This document shows positions 53,690-62,705 of a stretch of 64,000 bases of DNA, piece after piece (position 1 is the stretch's first letter; every line of letters begins with the position of its first letter). Source of the DNA: Novipirellula sp052161655 (GTDB taxonomy: Bacteria; Planctomycetota; Planctomycetia; Pirellulales; Pirellulaceae); the NCBI RefSeq assembly GCF_052161655.1, contig NZ_CP197418.1, positions 6,014,001 through 6,078,000 of the forward strand, written 5' to 3'. Both the position numbers and the translations under genes were made by a program. The notes under the pieces were generated by a model. It saw only the letters and a list, made by a program, of their open reading frames with translations. It did no database searches and had not been told where the DNA came from.

Positions 53690-53927
53690 GCAGATCGTTC
53701 GATATATACCTGTGACCTGTGAAACGTTGATCCTTTTGTGAGCCTACGACGCAAGCGGGCTGTTGACTTAGTGAGCCGTGACGCGTGAGCGGCCGGGTCC
53801 CGCGGGTTACCCGGTGCCTTACGGCCCACGGCTCACCACTGCGATTCGCATTTCGATTAAATCAACAGCCCGCGAGCCGCGGGCCCTTCAATATTGTAGG
53901 AAACATGCCCGCGGCTAGCTCCGTCTG
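53690..53927. other. spacer almost filled by long repeat
   Basis: Between convergent App1 and BrkB-like genes; content is copy B of the long palindromic repeat. No gene. Confidence 0.6.
53707..53926 (-). repeat. long palindromic repeat, copy B, MITE-like
   Basis: Inverted relative to copy A (47338-47511). Contains a nested structure: GCGGGCTGTTGA (53755-53766) mirrored at 53862-53873, GTGAGCCGTG (53771-53780) mirrored at 53827-53836, and an inner CCGGGT/ACCCGG. The stretch 53874-53926 carries the rest of the homology to copy A. Confidence 0.82.
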
Positions 53928-54851
53928 TTAGTTCGTTGCGGTTCCAGGGCGTTCGATCTTCTCGACCACACGAACTGCTTTGGGTTCCGGACGGATGCCG
54001 TCACCGTAACGGACCGCGTAGACCTGTGTCGCTTCGGCACCGAGTAACACAATCATGGCGCTGTAGTAGACCCATACCAACAAGACCGCTAACGAGGCAG
54101 CCGCGGCACCGAGTTGGGCCCCCGGTTCGCTATACGAGAAATAGATCTGCATCACGAAACGGCCTAGCAAGAACAGTGCTGTTGTGATCGCTGCTCCTAC
54201 CAACACGTCTCGCCATTTGACTTCGGCGTCGGGCATGAATTTGAAAATGGCGGCAAAGATTACCAGGACCACGATGGCTTGGACTGCGAAATTGATCACC
54301 GATGCCACGATTCCCGACATACCAAACATCCCGCCAATTTGGTCCCCGATTCCGGCAAGCACCGACGAGACGACAAGTGAAACGAGCAAAATGAAACCGA
54401 GCCCCAAAATCATCCCAAAGGACATGACTCGTTTCATCACCATGTCCATAATTCCCGTGTTCTCGGGATCCGGTTTTACCTCCCACACCTGGTTCAGTGC
54501 CGCTTGCAGTGCCGCGACGACGCCGGTGGCTCCGACAACAATCCCTGCAAAACTGAGTAGCGTTTTCCACCACTTGCCGCCGGACTGTTCGTGATTCTCG
54601 ATGATCGTCGAGATCTGATCACTTGCAGCTTGGTTCCCCATCATCTGCGCCGCCTGGGATGTTAATAATCCCTGAGCCTTCTGCTCTGCTTTTTCGCTGT
54701 CGTACATCACCGACATCCCAAACGTCAGCAACGTCATCAGTAAATACAAGAGCGGAGGTAGGGCAAAGGCGGTGTAATACGCCAGTGCCGCAGCGAGCGT
54801 GCTGCAGTTGTCTTCTGAAAATTCGGAAAACGTTTGTTTGAGGAAGTTCAT
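53928..54851 (-). CDS. YihY/BrkB family membrane protein
   Basis: A 307-residue inner-membrane protein with six hydrophobic segments. The family start is present: DNCSTLAAALAYYTAFALPPLLYLL, then a loop with QAAQMMGNQAASDQISTIIE and the later motifs GAQLGAAAASLAVLLVWVYYSAMIVLLGAE. The C-terminus is soluble. YihY/BrkB members are of uncertain function, proposed as transporters or virulence factors and often seen near stress genes. It is convergent with App1 and divergent from the AI-2E transporter. Confidence 0.88.
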   Translation of the reverse strand: MNFLKQTFSEFSEDNCSTLAAALAYYTAFALPPLLYLLMTLLTFGMSVMYDSEKAEQKAQGLLTSQAAQMMGNQAASDQISTIIENHEQSGGKWWKTLLSFAGIVVGATGVVAALQAALNQVWEVKPDPENTGIMDMVMKRVMSFGMILGLGFILLVSLVVSSVLAGIGDQIGGMFGMSGIVASVINFAVQAIVVLVIFAAIFKFMPDAEVKWRDVLVGAAITTALFLLGRFVMQIYFSYSEPGAQLGAAAASLAVLLVWVYYSAMIVLLGAEATQVYAVRYGDGIRPEPKAVRVVEKIERPGTATN

Positions 54852-55084
54852 GATACGGAGGCCCGTGTGCGTAGATTCTGGTTACCGAAATAGCTCGTGT
54901 TAGCGAAATGATGTCGCAAATCGCGCGCCACAGCGGCATGTCGTTTGCATCCCGCTCGCAATACCGCCTAGCTGCGTGTATCCCAGTCACCATGGTTGTC
55001 GATTGACCGATCGGTTGGCTGCTATTTCAACAGTCCACCAACGATTTCATCTTGGTGGGAACACACAACGGTTAACGAATCACA

Positions 55085-56344
55085 ATGGACGACACATCAT
55101 CCACCGATACTAGCGTCGCGTCCGTTGCAGCGGAGCGACGTCGGATTGACCGGCCTGCGATGCATTCAGGCACCGAGCGAGTTGCACTACCAACGCGTGC
55201 GAGTAATCCGGTGTTCGGGTCGTCGATCAGCGATGAAAGTTTATTGCTTTCGCTCGTCGCGGTGATCGCGGTGACTTTGGTTTGTGGGACGTTGTTTGTC
55301 GCGAGCAGTTTGTTTGTCCCGATTGTCATTGCCACGTTAGCATATCTTTCGTTACGCCCCATCGCGTCCCGCATGTGCCATTGGGGATTGTCACAGACCA
55401 TCTCCAGCGGGCTGTTGATCTTAGGCATCTTCGTCACTTTGGGGATCATTGCTGGGATGTTGTATTCCCCCGCACAAACGTGGATTGCATCAACACCAGA
55501 AAGCATCAGTAAAATCAAGTCAAATTTTGCCGCAATCGAAGAGCCGTTGACGGTGCTCGACCGAGCCGAAGAGGAACTTGATAAGGCGGCTCCCACTGGG
55601 AAGAAGGAAGCGACGGTGGAAGTATCGGTCAAGAAACCGCGAATCCTCGATCGTAGCGTGCTGATCAACAAAACAGGCCGCTTTCTCGCATTTATTGCCG
55701 CGGTCGCCGTGCTCACCTTTTTCATGCTCTCCTCGGGCGACGATCTACTCAATCGTGTACTAAATGTGTTACCAGACGAACATAGTCGTCACGAACTGCT
55801 AGACAAGATTGGCGATATCCAAGAGACGGTCGGCAAGTATCTCGCTCAGATTACGTTCATCAACATCGGGCTCGGTATCATCGTTTCGCTTGTGATGTGG
55901 GCCATCGGAATGCCAACTCCGGTGTTATGGGGAGTTCTCGCGACGCTGTTCAATTTCATTCCATATGTCGGCGCCTTGGCGGCCACCGCATTTGTTTTCA
56001 TGGCTGCGGCGAGTACGTTTGACACGTTGCCGCGGGCCGCCCTGACCGCTGCTGCGTTCTGGTCCATCACCGCGGTCGAAGGTCAGTTTGTCACGCCCGC
56101 GATTTTGGGGAAAACGTTAAAGGTTGGGCCCGTGATTGTATTAGTCGCAGTCGCATTTTGGGGATTTCTGTGGGGCATACCTGGAATCTTTCTTGCTGTC
56201 CCGCTATTAATTGTTCAGCGAAAAATCTTCGCGAGCTTCAAACTCACCTATCCGCTCGCTGCAGTGTTAGGCGAGGATGCGTGCCGGGTGGGACAAGAAT
56301 GTGATCCCATCAAAGAAGACCAACCGATCGCCGAAACGGCATGA
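55085..56344 (+). CDS. AI-2E family transporter
   Basis: A 419-residue membrane protein with a polar N-terminus (1-50) and about eight segments. Family motifs: LLSLVAVIAVTLVCGTLFVASSLFVPIVIATLAYLSLRPIASRM (in parts, 54-96), then a periplasmic/cytosolic loop (about 140-195), and FNFIPYVGALAATAFVF, VEGQFVTPAILGKTLKVGPVIVL, WGIPGIFLAVPLLI. Members export AI-2 (TqsA), or act as Na+/H+ antiporters; the substrate here is unknown. Starts after a divergent 233-bp spacer from the BrkB-like gene. Confidence 0.88.
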   Translation: MDDTSSTDTSVASVAAERRRIDRPAMHSGTERVALPTRASNPVFGSSISDESLLLSLVAVIAVTLVCGTLFVASSLFVPIVIATLAYLSLRPIASRMCHWGLSQTISSGLLILGIFVTLGIIAGMLYSPAQTWIASTPESISKIKSNFAAIEEPLTVLDRAEEELDKAAPTGKKEATVEVSVKKPRILDRSVLINKTGRFLAFIAAVAVLTFFMLSSGDDLLNRVLNVLPDEHSRHELLDKIGDIQETVGKYLAQITFINIGLGIIVSLVMWAIGMPTPVLWGVLATLFNFIPYVGALAATAFVFMAAASTFDTLPRAALTAAAFWSITAVEGQFVTPAILGKTLKVGPVIVLVAVAFWGFLWGIPGIFLAVPLLIVQRKIFASFKLTYPLAAVLGEDACRVGQECDPIKEDQPIAETA

Positions 56345-56405
56345 CGTAAAGTAGGTTGGCGATGGCGAATTATTTCTTGGGGGCCAAGCCACACTTAGTT
56401 GCGAA

Positions 56406-56879
56406 TCAGCGTTTTGGATTTTCCAGCAACAGTTGCGAACATTCGTCCGCTAAGATGCCGCCCTGAATCACCGCATTTGGTTTCGCAGCATCAAAAAACG
56501 ATTCACAACCCAACCCCAGCGTACCGTAACCGGCTTGCTCAATCACGCTGGCGGGGGCGCCAAAAATGATCCGCGGTATCCGTGTCATCGCCGCGATCGC
56601 CGCACACATTGGACACGGCTCACCCGAGCTGATTAGCACGCAGTCCTCAAGCTTCGTCCTTTGAAGTTTCTCGCATGCGCGATCGATCGCACAGACCTCG
56701 GCATGCCGTGATGGATGTCCCGTTTGTTTGACTTGATTACATTCACACGAGAGCATTTCGCCTTGGGACGAATAGACTGCGGCCGCGAATGGGTTCTGTC
56801 CCGCTTGGACTCCTTCCCATCCCTTGGCGACGACCGTACGCATCCACTCGGTCAGATGGGTTTGGTATGGTTCGGTCAT
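56406..56879 (-). CDS. guanine-deaminase-like CMP/dCMP deaminase-family enzyme
   Basis: A 157-residue zinc hydrolase starting at ATG 56879 with AGGAG about nine bases upstream; the 30-codon upstream extension is rejected. Zinc and catalytic residues: His59 and Glu61 (SRHAEVCAI), Cys89 and Cys92 (GEPCPMC). Length and the C-terminal part with 'FFDAAKPNAVIQGGILADEC' resemble bacterial guanine deaminase (GuaD) rather than TadA or cytidine deaminase. It may convert guanine to xanthine; other purines are possible. Next to an XylR-like regulator gene. Confidence 0.82.
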   Translation of the reverse strand: MTEPYQTHLTEWMRTVVAKGWEGVQAGQNPFAAAVYSSQGEMLSCECNQVKQTGHPSRHAEVCAIDRACEKLQRTKLEDCVLISSGEPCPMCAAIAAMTRIPRIIFGAPASVIEQAGYGTLGLGCESFFDAAKPNAVIQGGILADECSQLLLENPKR

Positions 56880-56981
56880 TACACGGCTCCTATTTTGGGG
56901 AGGGCTCGGCATGCGAATCAGCGATCGAAGACGCGTTGGCAAAACCGTAGTGTGCACGAATGATGCCAATCGGCGACGCCG

Positions 56982-58166
56982 TCATCGCATGCGAGTTGCG
57001 GCGCGATAACGAAGCGGGGTCAATCCGGTTTCTCGCTTGAACATGGTTGTCATATAGGCGGGAGTGCCGAAACCGGTGGCGACCGCAACACTGGCCACTG
57101 GCATATCGGTGGACGCAAGCAATTCTTTCACTCGTGCGATACGCAGACGATGAATTTCGGCCAACGGTGATCGACCAAACGCGTCCTTGAACTTAATTTG
57201 CAAGCCGCGAACACTCATTGGCACCGAATTCGCAACCTCTTCGACCGTGAGTTCCGAAAACACATTTTCGCGAATATATCGTACTGCGGATGACAACTCG
57301 GGATCCTTGATCGCCAGGACCTCGGTAGACCTTCGTGTGACAATTTCAATGGGGGCAATCCGTTCGTCTTTGCCGCTGTCTTTTCCTCCACGCATCAGAT
57401 TGTCCAGTCGCTCAGCAGCCCGGTACCCCATCTGTTTGGACGGGTTTAATACGGCTGACATCGGAGGTACCGTCGTCTGCGAGATCAGTGCGTCCTCGGC
57501 TCCGGCCAAAATGGCAACATCATCAGGAACCAAAATATTCATACACCAACATGCGTCCAATAATTGGCATGACGCTGCCGTTCCCCAAGAGAAGACAGCG
57601 ATCGGTTTTTCTAGTTTCGTCAACCAATCTTCAAGTCTCAGACGCTGTTTACGCCATTGCTCGCTGCCCATCGATTCGTGGATGTAGTTAAACGTATTGA
57701 CCGTCGCAAATTCTTTTCCAATTTGATTCTGGAACGCATCGGCATGCTTTTTCACATAGGTGTATCGGAGCGGTCCAACGTAGGCAAACCGTTGAAAACC
57801 GCGTGTATAGAAATGCTCCTTGGCTAGTCTTGCGGTCGCGTCGTAATCGATGGCAACTCGAGGAAATGAGACGTCATCGAGTTCGATACCGGAAATGTTG
57901 ATCACCGGCAGTTTTCGCGACTCTAAGTCTTTCGCAATTTTCGCCGATGAAACTCGCGCGATGATGCCGTCGCCTTTCCAGCGATTGGGAAGTTGCAACT
58001 GGTTGTCTCGACCACGCGGCTCTACCTGCAATTGCCAGGGGCCATGTTTCTGTGCGTAACTTGTCACTCCGCGAATGAGATCTCGCCCCCATTCGGTCGA
58101 AGTGTCCACTAACAATGCGACCCGTGGCATCGGTTTTGACACCCTCGCCAATTTCGATTTTGTCAC
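56982..58166 (-). CDS. XylR-like AraC-family transcriptional regulator
   Basis: A 394-residue regulator using GTG at 58166 (GAAGG about ten bases upstream); ATG at 58130 and GTG at 58193 are alternatives. The N-terminal sugar-binding-like domain opens with PRVALLVDTSTEWGRDLIRG, as in planctomycete XylR-type proteins with a LacI-like periplasmic-binding fold. The C-terminal 100 residues are an AraC DNA-binding pair of helix-turn-helices: LTVEEVANSVPMSVRGLQIKF and MPVASVAVATGFGTPAYMTTMFKRETG. It probably senses a sugar. Divergent from the DUF1559 gene. Confidence 0.87.
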   Translation of the reverse strand: MTKSKLARVSKPMPRVALLVDTSTEWGRDLIRGVTSYAQKHGPWQLQVEPRGRDNQLQLPNRWKGDGIIARVSSAKIAKDLESRKLPVINISGIELDDVSFPRVAIDYDATARLAKEHFYTRGFQRFAYVGPLRYTYVKKHADAFQNQIGKEFATVNTFNYIHESMGSEQWRKQRLRLEDWLTKLEKPIAVFSWGTAASCQLLDACWCMNILVPDDVAILAGAEDALISQTTVPPMSAVLNPSKQMGYRAAERLDNLMRGGKDSGKDERIAPIEIVTRRSTEVLAIKDPELSSAVRYIRENVFSELTVEEVANSVPMSVRGLQIKFKDAFGRSPLAEIHRLRIARVKELLASTDMPVASVAVATGFGTPAYMTTMFKRETGLTPLRYRAATRMR

Positions 58167-58415
58167 GTAGTGGTTTTCCTTCGTTTGGTGCACGAGCTAC
58201 TACGGAGGCAGTAGGAATTAGCGAAAGCAATCATCGAATGAATGCGCGTATGCGAAAAAGTTTAACGCATTTGGATATATAAGACCGTTCTTGACTCGAT
58301 AGAATAAGCAAACCGCCACATGGGGAGATCTAGCCCCTCCCGCTGCATTTCACGGTTTAAATCCGTGTTGTTGGCCACTTTTCTGGCGTTTCTTTTCTTA
58401 TTCGGAGTTTATGAA

Positions 58416-59627
58416 ATGAAGTCGAATCAAACAGACCGTTCAGGTTTTACGTTGGTCGAGTTGTTGGTGGTGATCGCCATCATCGGGGTGTTAGTCGGAT
58501 TGTTGCTTCCTGCGGTTCAAGCAGCCCGTGAAGCGGCACGCCGAATGAGCTGCAGTAACAATTTTAAGCAACTCGGACTAGGCATTCACAACTATCACAG
58601 TGCTTACAAGCAGTTACCCCAGCACGGTTCGGGAACGATTGACGAGAACATCTCCCCTAACGTGCGATCATGGCGTGCGACGAACAACGGCAATATGCTT
58701 CAGCTATCAATGCTGGTTGCTTTGACACCGTTCGTCGAGCAGCAAGCGATTTGGGAACAGATCTCCAATCCAAATGACTATGACGGTGATGGTACAGTCG
58801 ATTTTCCCGCGATGGGACCGTCGCACGGCAATATCAATTATGCTCCTTGGGTTACCGAGCTACAAACGCTACGTTGCCCGAGTGACCCAGGGACCGGTTT
58901 GCCGGCGCTCGGCCGAACGAACTATGCTGCGTGTCTTGGTGATTCGGGACGACAGCTGCATAATGGACCGCGTAACAATCCACTGTTGGTAAAAAGCAAC
59001 CCTTCCAAACTGTCACGGGCAGCCAATCGCGGTGCGTTCGTGAAATACAAGAAGACGGCGTTCCGCGACGTGCTCGATGGGCTTTCGAACACCATCGTGA
59101 TGGGTGAAATCGCAACTGATCTCGGTGACAAAGATACTCGCACGATCTCGAACGATATTGGCGCCAAGGGTAACAGCGGTCAGGTCGCATCGGCTTTGGT
59201 TCACGACAATCCGGCGTACTGCTCGCAGAACGGTATGATTGATCCACAGCGTCCTCAGTTTTGGTTGGCGACGCAAGAAACCGATGGCGCCACCACGGGA
59301 CGTGGATATCGTTGGGCCAGTGCTCAACAGATCTACTCGGCGATGACGACTATCTTGCCACCGAACTCGAATCTTTGTGCTTTCAACCGCGGAGCAAACA
59401 TCGCGATGTTGCCGCCATCTAGTCGTCACCAAGGTGGTGTTCATGTGCTGATGGGCGATGGTGCGGTGAAGTTTGTTACCGATTCGATCGAAGCTGGCGA
59501 TTCAAGTGCACCTGCAGTCTGGTTGAACGGCACCGGTGCTGCCGCGCCTGGTTCACGGAGCCCGTATGGATTGTGGGGATCGTTGGGCACACGTGCTTCA
59601 CGTGAGACGATTGATACCGAAATCTAA
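58416..59627 (+). CDS. DUF1559 pseudopilin-like protein
   Basis: A 403-residue protein started at ATG 58416 (MKSNQTDRSGFTLVELLVV). The prepilin cleavage site is Gly10-Phe11, followed by the hydrophobic helix and the DUF1559 signature PAVQAAREAARRMSCSNN(F/L)KQLGL. The C-terminal half ends with HQGGVHVLMGDGAVKFV. This planctomycete-specific family is thought to form type II-like pseudopilins or surface proteins. A rho-independent terminator follows after 26 bases, and a small lipoprotein gene comes next. Confidence 0.92.
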   Translation: MKSNQTDRSGFTLVELLVVIAIIGVLVGLLLPAVQAAREAARRMSCSNNFKQLGLGIHNYHSAYKQLPQHGSGTIDENISPNVRSWRATNNGNMLQLSMLVALTPFVEQQAIWEQISNPNDYDGDGTVDFPAMGPSHGNINYAPWVTELQTLRCPSDPGTGLPALGRTNYAACLGDSGRQLHNGPRNNPLLVKSNPSKLSRAANRGAFVKYKKTAFRDVLDGLSNTIVMGEIATDLGDKDTRTISNDIGAKGNSGQVASALVHDNPAYCSQNGMIDPQRPQFWLATQETDGATTGRGYRWASAQQIYSAMTTILPPNSNLCAFNRGANIAMLPPSSRHQGGVHVLMGDGAVKFVTDSIEAGDSSAPAVWLNGTGAAAPGSRSPYGLWGSLGTRASRETIDTEI

Positions 59628-59653
59628 ATCTTCGCTTGTTTAAGAATGGAAAC

Positions 59654-59689
59654 AGGTCCTGGGGTGATTTCGCTTCAGGACCTTTTTTT
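59654..59689 (+). terminator. rho-independent terminator after DUF1559 gene
   Basis: AGGTCCTG (59654-59661) pairs with CAGGACCT (59676-59683), followed by a run of seven T. The small lipoprotein gene starts 63 bp further on, so it either has its own promoter or depends on read-through. Confidence 0.85.
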
Positions 59690-59751
59690 CTATCACGCTT
59701 TCACTTCTTACTTGATCTTTTTCTTTACACTTCTTGATTCTGGAGACTCGA

Positions 59752-59925
59752 ATGATTCGCAAATGTTGCTTGGTATTAAGCCTGTTTATGTTGGGTTGCA
59801 TGACCGGTTGCGGCAGTTCAGGACCTACAAACGTCATGGAAAATGCAGACGAACAGGCCATTGCGGACTACAAGGCCGCGATTGCCGAAGAGCAGGCGAT
59901 GACGGCAGCCGACGAAGAAGAGTAA
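59752..59925 (+). CDS. small lipoprotein
   Basis: A 57-residue protein starting at ATG 59752 with GGAG eight bases upstream. Signal peptide MIRKCCLVLSLFMLGCMTGC ends in a lipobox; the mature part (SSGPTNVMENADEQAIADYKAA...) is short and acidic. Such small lipoproteins follow DUF1559 genes repeatedly in planctomycetes, suggesting a link, but the function is unknown. After it come two direct repeats and the convergent LamG-type gene. Confidence 0.72.
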   Translation: MIRKCCLVLSLFMLGCMTGCGSSGPTNVMENADEQAIADYKAAIAEEQAMTAADEEE

Positions 59926-59958
59926 TTCGGATTCGCCGTAATGATTAAACGCGATCCA

Positions 59959-60020
59959 CGCTAACGGCTTGGAAAGCCGTGCGACAATCCGCTAACGGCT
60001 TGGAAAGCCGTGCGACAATC
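59959..60020. repeat. tandem duplicate of a 31-bp hairpin unit
   Basis: Two exact 31-bp copies, 59959-59989 and 59990-60020, each with ACGGCTT-gga-AAGCCGT. The second copy ends at 60020 and overlaps the stop codon (60019-60021) of the convergent gene. It could terminate both genes. Confidence 0.88.
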
Positions 60021-60747
60021 ACAGTGTCCTGTAAATCTTCACGTCGTCAACGACGACGTTTCGGTGAACGGACAGCCGCAGCATTCGCTTGGTGGGGTGG
60101 GCGATTCCGGGTGATGCAAACGAGCCTACCTCGTTGCCATCGATCGATACGGTCAATGTGTCCCCGTCGATCTTGGCAAGCACGGTGTACCATTTTCCCG
60201 TTCCCAGTTTGTGTGGAAATCGTTTGGCCTTTGTTTTGAGCTCCGCTTGTCGCTCGGGGGTGATGGTTTTGTTCTGCCGCGCCTCGCGAGTTTTCAGATC
60301 CATGATCCCGGTTTTCAAATCGGTGATCTCGGTCTGCTTGACACCCACAGTGACTTTGAACAAATGGCCCGCCCATACTTTTTTGTACTGCAAGTCGGCA
60401 AAGTTCAACCCCAGCGTGTCCTTTTCGTGCTCGAGCATGAACTTCATTTCCACCGCGCCGTTCTGAAATTCGGCGGGATGCGTCACCGAGACACCATGGT
60501 CGGCGTCCTTGTGAATGTAGATGTACATCGCTCCGTCTCTAAGATCGACCTGTTTGTTGCCGCCCGCACGTGACTTGCTGTTCGTTCCCCAACCGTTGCC
60601 GACCTCGTCAGTCTGTTCTTGCGATTCGTTTCGCTCAAAGTCATCGGAAAAGATCAGCGTGCCGAGATCGTCGCCGCTTGCGGGGGACGAAATCAGGGGC
60701 GTTGAAAGTACAAGCGAGAGCGCGACGCAAAAAAGTGTCTTGATCAT
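60019..60747 (-). CDS. secreted LamG/DUF1080-like protein
   Basis: A 242-residue protein started at ATG 60747; ATG at 60780 is an alternative. Signal peptide (IKTLFCVALSLVLSTPLISSPASG) precedes a jellyroll domain: TLIFSDDFERNES, GAMYIYIHKDADHGVSVTHPAEF, GAVEMKFMLE, GKWYTVLAKIDGDTLTVSIDGNEVGSF, and VVVDDVKIYRTL. The layout fits DUF1080/concanavalin-like proteins that bind carbohydrates outside the cytoplasm; a Lys-rich insert (about 145-185) is unusual. Convergent with the lipoprotein gene and divergent from sulfatase 2. Confidence 0.72.
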   Translation of the reverse strand: MIKTLFCVALSLVLSTPLISSPASGDDLGTLIFSDDFERNESQEQTDEVGNGWGTNSKSRAGGNKQVDLRDGAMYIYIHKDADHGVSVTHPAEFQNGAVEMKFMLEHEKDTLGLNFADLQYKKVWAGHLFKVTVGVKQTEITDLKTGIMDLKTREARQNKTITPERQAELKTKAKRFPHKLGTGKWYTVLAKIDGDTLTVSIDGNEVGSFASPGIAHPTKRMLRLSVHRNVVVDDVKIYRTL

Positions 60748-60816
60748 AAGTGTGTTGATGCCGGTTTTTGTTGGTTGCATGTGAGGGAGATCGGCAGGTG
60801 AATTTTCGCCTGCCGT

Positions 60817-60840
60817 CACGAAAATCGCGAAGACTTTCGG
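60817..60840 (+). repeat. degenerate REP-like hairpin
   Basis: CACGAAAATCGCGAAGACTTTCGG keeps one arm (GACTTTC) but the other is GAAAATC, so one pair is lost. It lies between the LamG-type gene and sulfatase 2. Confidence 0.5.
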
Positions 60841-60996
60841 ATTGAGAAGATTGTCCCACGTCGGTCGACCGTGATCAATGGTTGACGCGATACGAAATAC
60901 AAACTCGTGATGATTTCGACTACACTAATCGCAGCGTTCGCTAATCAAACGACGGTCTTCTCTCGCCCCCGACAACGACATCTCAGTAGGGAATTT

Positions 60997-62526
60997 ATGA
61001 AATACGCAGCCCTCTTGTTTGCGACCTTCGTCAGCCTGCCCTTCGCCATCCAGCATGGTGTGGCGATGGCAGAGAATCCCAACGTGTTAATCCTGTACGC
61101 CGACGACCTTGGTTACGGCGATCTTCGTTGCAATAACCCCGAGTCGAAGATTCCCACCCCCAATCTGTCTCGACTGGCGAGCGAAGGGATGCGATTTACC
61201 GACGGGCATTCGTCATCGGGAATTTGCACTCCTAGCCGCTATGCTCTGCTTACGGGGCGCCACCATTGGCGTGATTTTCACGGGATTGTCAACGCGTTTG
61301 GTGATTCGGTTTTCGCGCCCGAGCGGCTGACACTTCCCGAGATGATGAAACAGCGGGGTTATGACACTGCTGCAATCGGCAAATGGCATTTAGGTTGGGA
61401 CTGGGATGCCATTCGTAAACCCGACGCGGTGAGCACGAAACAAGGGCGAAACAAAGTCTGGGGGCCCGAGGACTTTGATTGGGAAAAGCCGATTCCCGAT
61501 GGCCCGCTGGCACACGGCTTCGATTCTTATTTTGGTGATACCGTGATCAATTTTCCTCCCTATTGTTGGATCGAAGATGATCACGTCGTCAAAGCTCCCG
61601 ATACGCTGATGGAAACCTCGAAGTGGAAGCCGATCAAAGAGGGCAATTGGGAATGCCGTCCAGGCCCGATGGCTTCAGATTGGGATCCGTACCAAAACAT
61701 TCCGACGATCACGCAGCGCGGTGTCGATTTTCTAAAATCGCGAAACAGCAGTGATAAGCCTTTCTTTTTGTACTTTGCGTTTCCCTCGCCACATGCTCCG
61801 ATCATCCCCAACGATGAATTTGATGGGAAATCCAAGGCGGGACCTTATGGTGACTTCGTCTACGAAACCGACCACGCAATTGGTCGCTTGTTAAACGCAC
61901 TTGTTGAATCGGGCGAAGCTGACAACACGATCGTGATCTTCACCGCCGATAATGGCCCCGAAAAATATGCTTACGCCCGAGACCAAAAGTACGACCATTG
62001 GTCGAGCAAGCCGTTTCGGGGGCTGAAACGAGATATCTACGAAGGCGGCCATCACGTTCCACTGCTGGTTCGATGGCCAGGAACGGTCAAAGCAGGTTCG
62101 ACCAACGAAACCCTGGTGTCGCAGATCGATTTCATGGCGACGATTGCCGCAGTGGTTGATTTTTCGTTGCCCGACGACGCAGCGGAAGATTCGCATAATT
62201 TGATGCCGCTGTTAAAGGGGGCGTCAAAGCCAGTCCGAACCACGCATATTCACAACACACACGTCAGCGAATATGCGATCCGACACAACGAATGGTTGCT
62301 GGTGGGCACGAAGTCGGGCTACGTTAGCGGACGCAACAAAGAATGGGAAAGCAAGCATGGCTACCCTGACGACGACAATGGCCCCGTTGAGTTGTACAAC
62401 TTGAACGAGGATATCGGCCAGCGAAACAATGTTGCCAAAGAGCATCCTGAACTGGTGGAGCAGCTACAAGCGAAACTGAAACAGATTCGGGAACAAGGAT
62501 ACTCGGCGCCACGAATTTCGAAGTAG
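60997..62526 (+). CDS. secreted arylsulfatase-family protein (sulfatase 2)
   Basis: A 509-residue sulfatase started at ATG 60997 with AGGGA just upstream; the open frame extends 30 codons further. Signal peptide (AALLFATFVSLPFAIQHGVAMA). Catalytic Cys77 is in CTPSR; metal-binding Asp36-Asp37 (YADDLGYGD), KWHLGWDWD, TADNGPE and KRDIYEGGHHVPLLVRWP follow. It belongs to the same family as sulfatase 1 but is clearly divergent, so a different sulfated glycan is likely. Next is a convergent DUF1501 gene. Confidence 0.93.
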   Translation: MKYAALLFATFVSLPFAIQHGVAMAENPNVLILYADDLGYGDLRCNNPESKIPTPNLSRLASEGMRFTDGHSSSGICTPSRYALLTGRHHWRDFHGIVNAFGDSVFAPERLTLPEMMKQRGYDTAAIGKWHLGWDWDAIRKPDAVSTKQGRNKVWGPEDFDWEKPIPDGPLAHGFDSYFGDTVINFPPYCWIEDDHVVKAPDTLMETSKWKPIKEGNWECRPGPMASDWDPYQNIPTITQRGVDFLKSRNSSDKPFFLYFAFPSPHAPIIPNDEFDGKSKAGPYGDFVYETDHAIGRLLNALVESGEADNTIVIFTADNGPEKYAYARDQKYDHWSSKPFRGLKRDIYEGGHHVPLLVRWPGTVKAGSTNETLVSQIDFMATIAAVVDFSLPDDAAEDSHNLMPLLKGASKPVRTTHIHNTHVSEYAIRHNEWLLVGTKSGYVSGRNKEWESKHGYPDDDNGPVELYNLNEDIGQRNNVAKEHPELVEQLQAKLKQIREQGYSAPRISK

Positions 62527-62705
62527 CCTTCGAGAAGGTCTCGCGACATTGTTCGACTTTCGCTCGTTTGGTTTGCTCGAGTCGGTTGCGATTTGTGGTG
62601 TCAAACAATTGTTTGCTGCTCTGAGCCGGATGAACAGTTGAGACAACTGTTCTACAATGACTTCGTTGCATGAAATGTCCGCCGCGTAACGCGCGGCGTG
62701 TTCCC

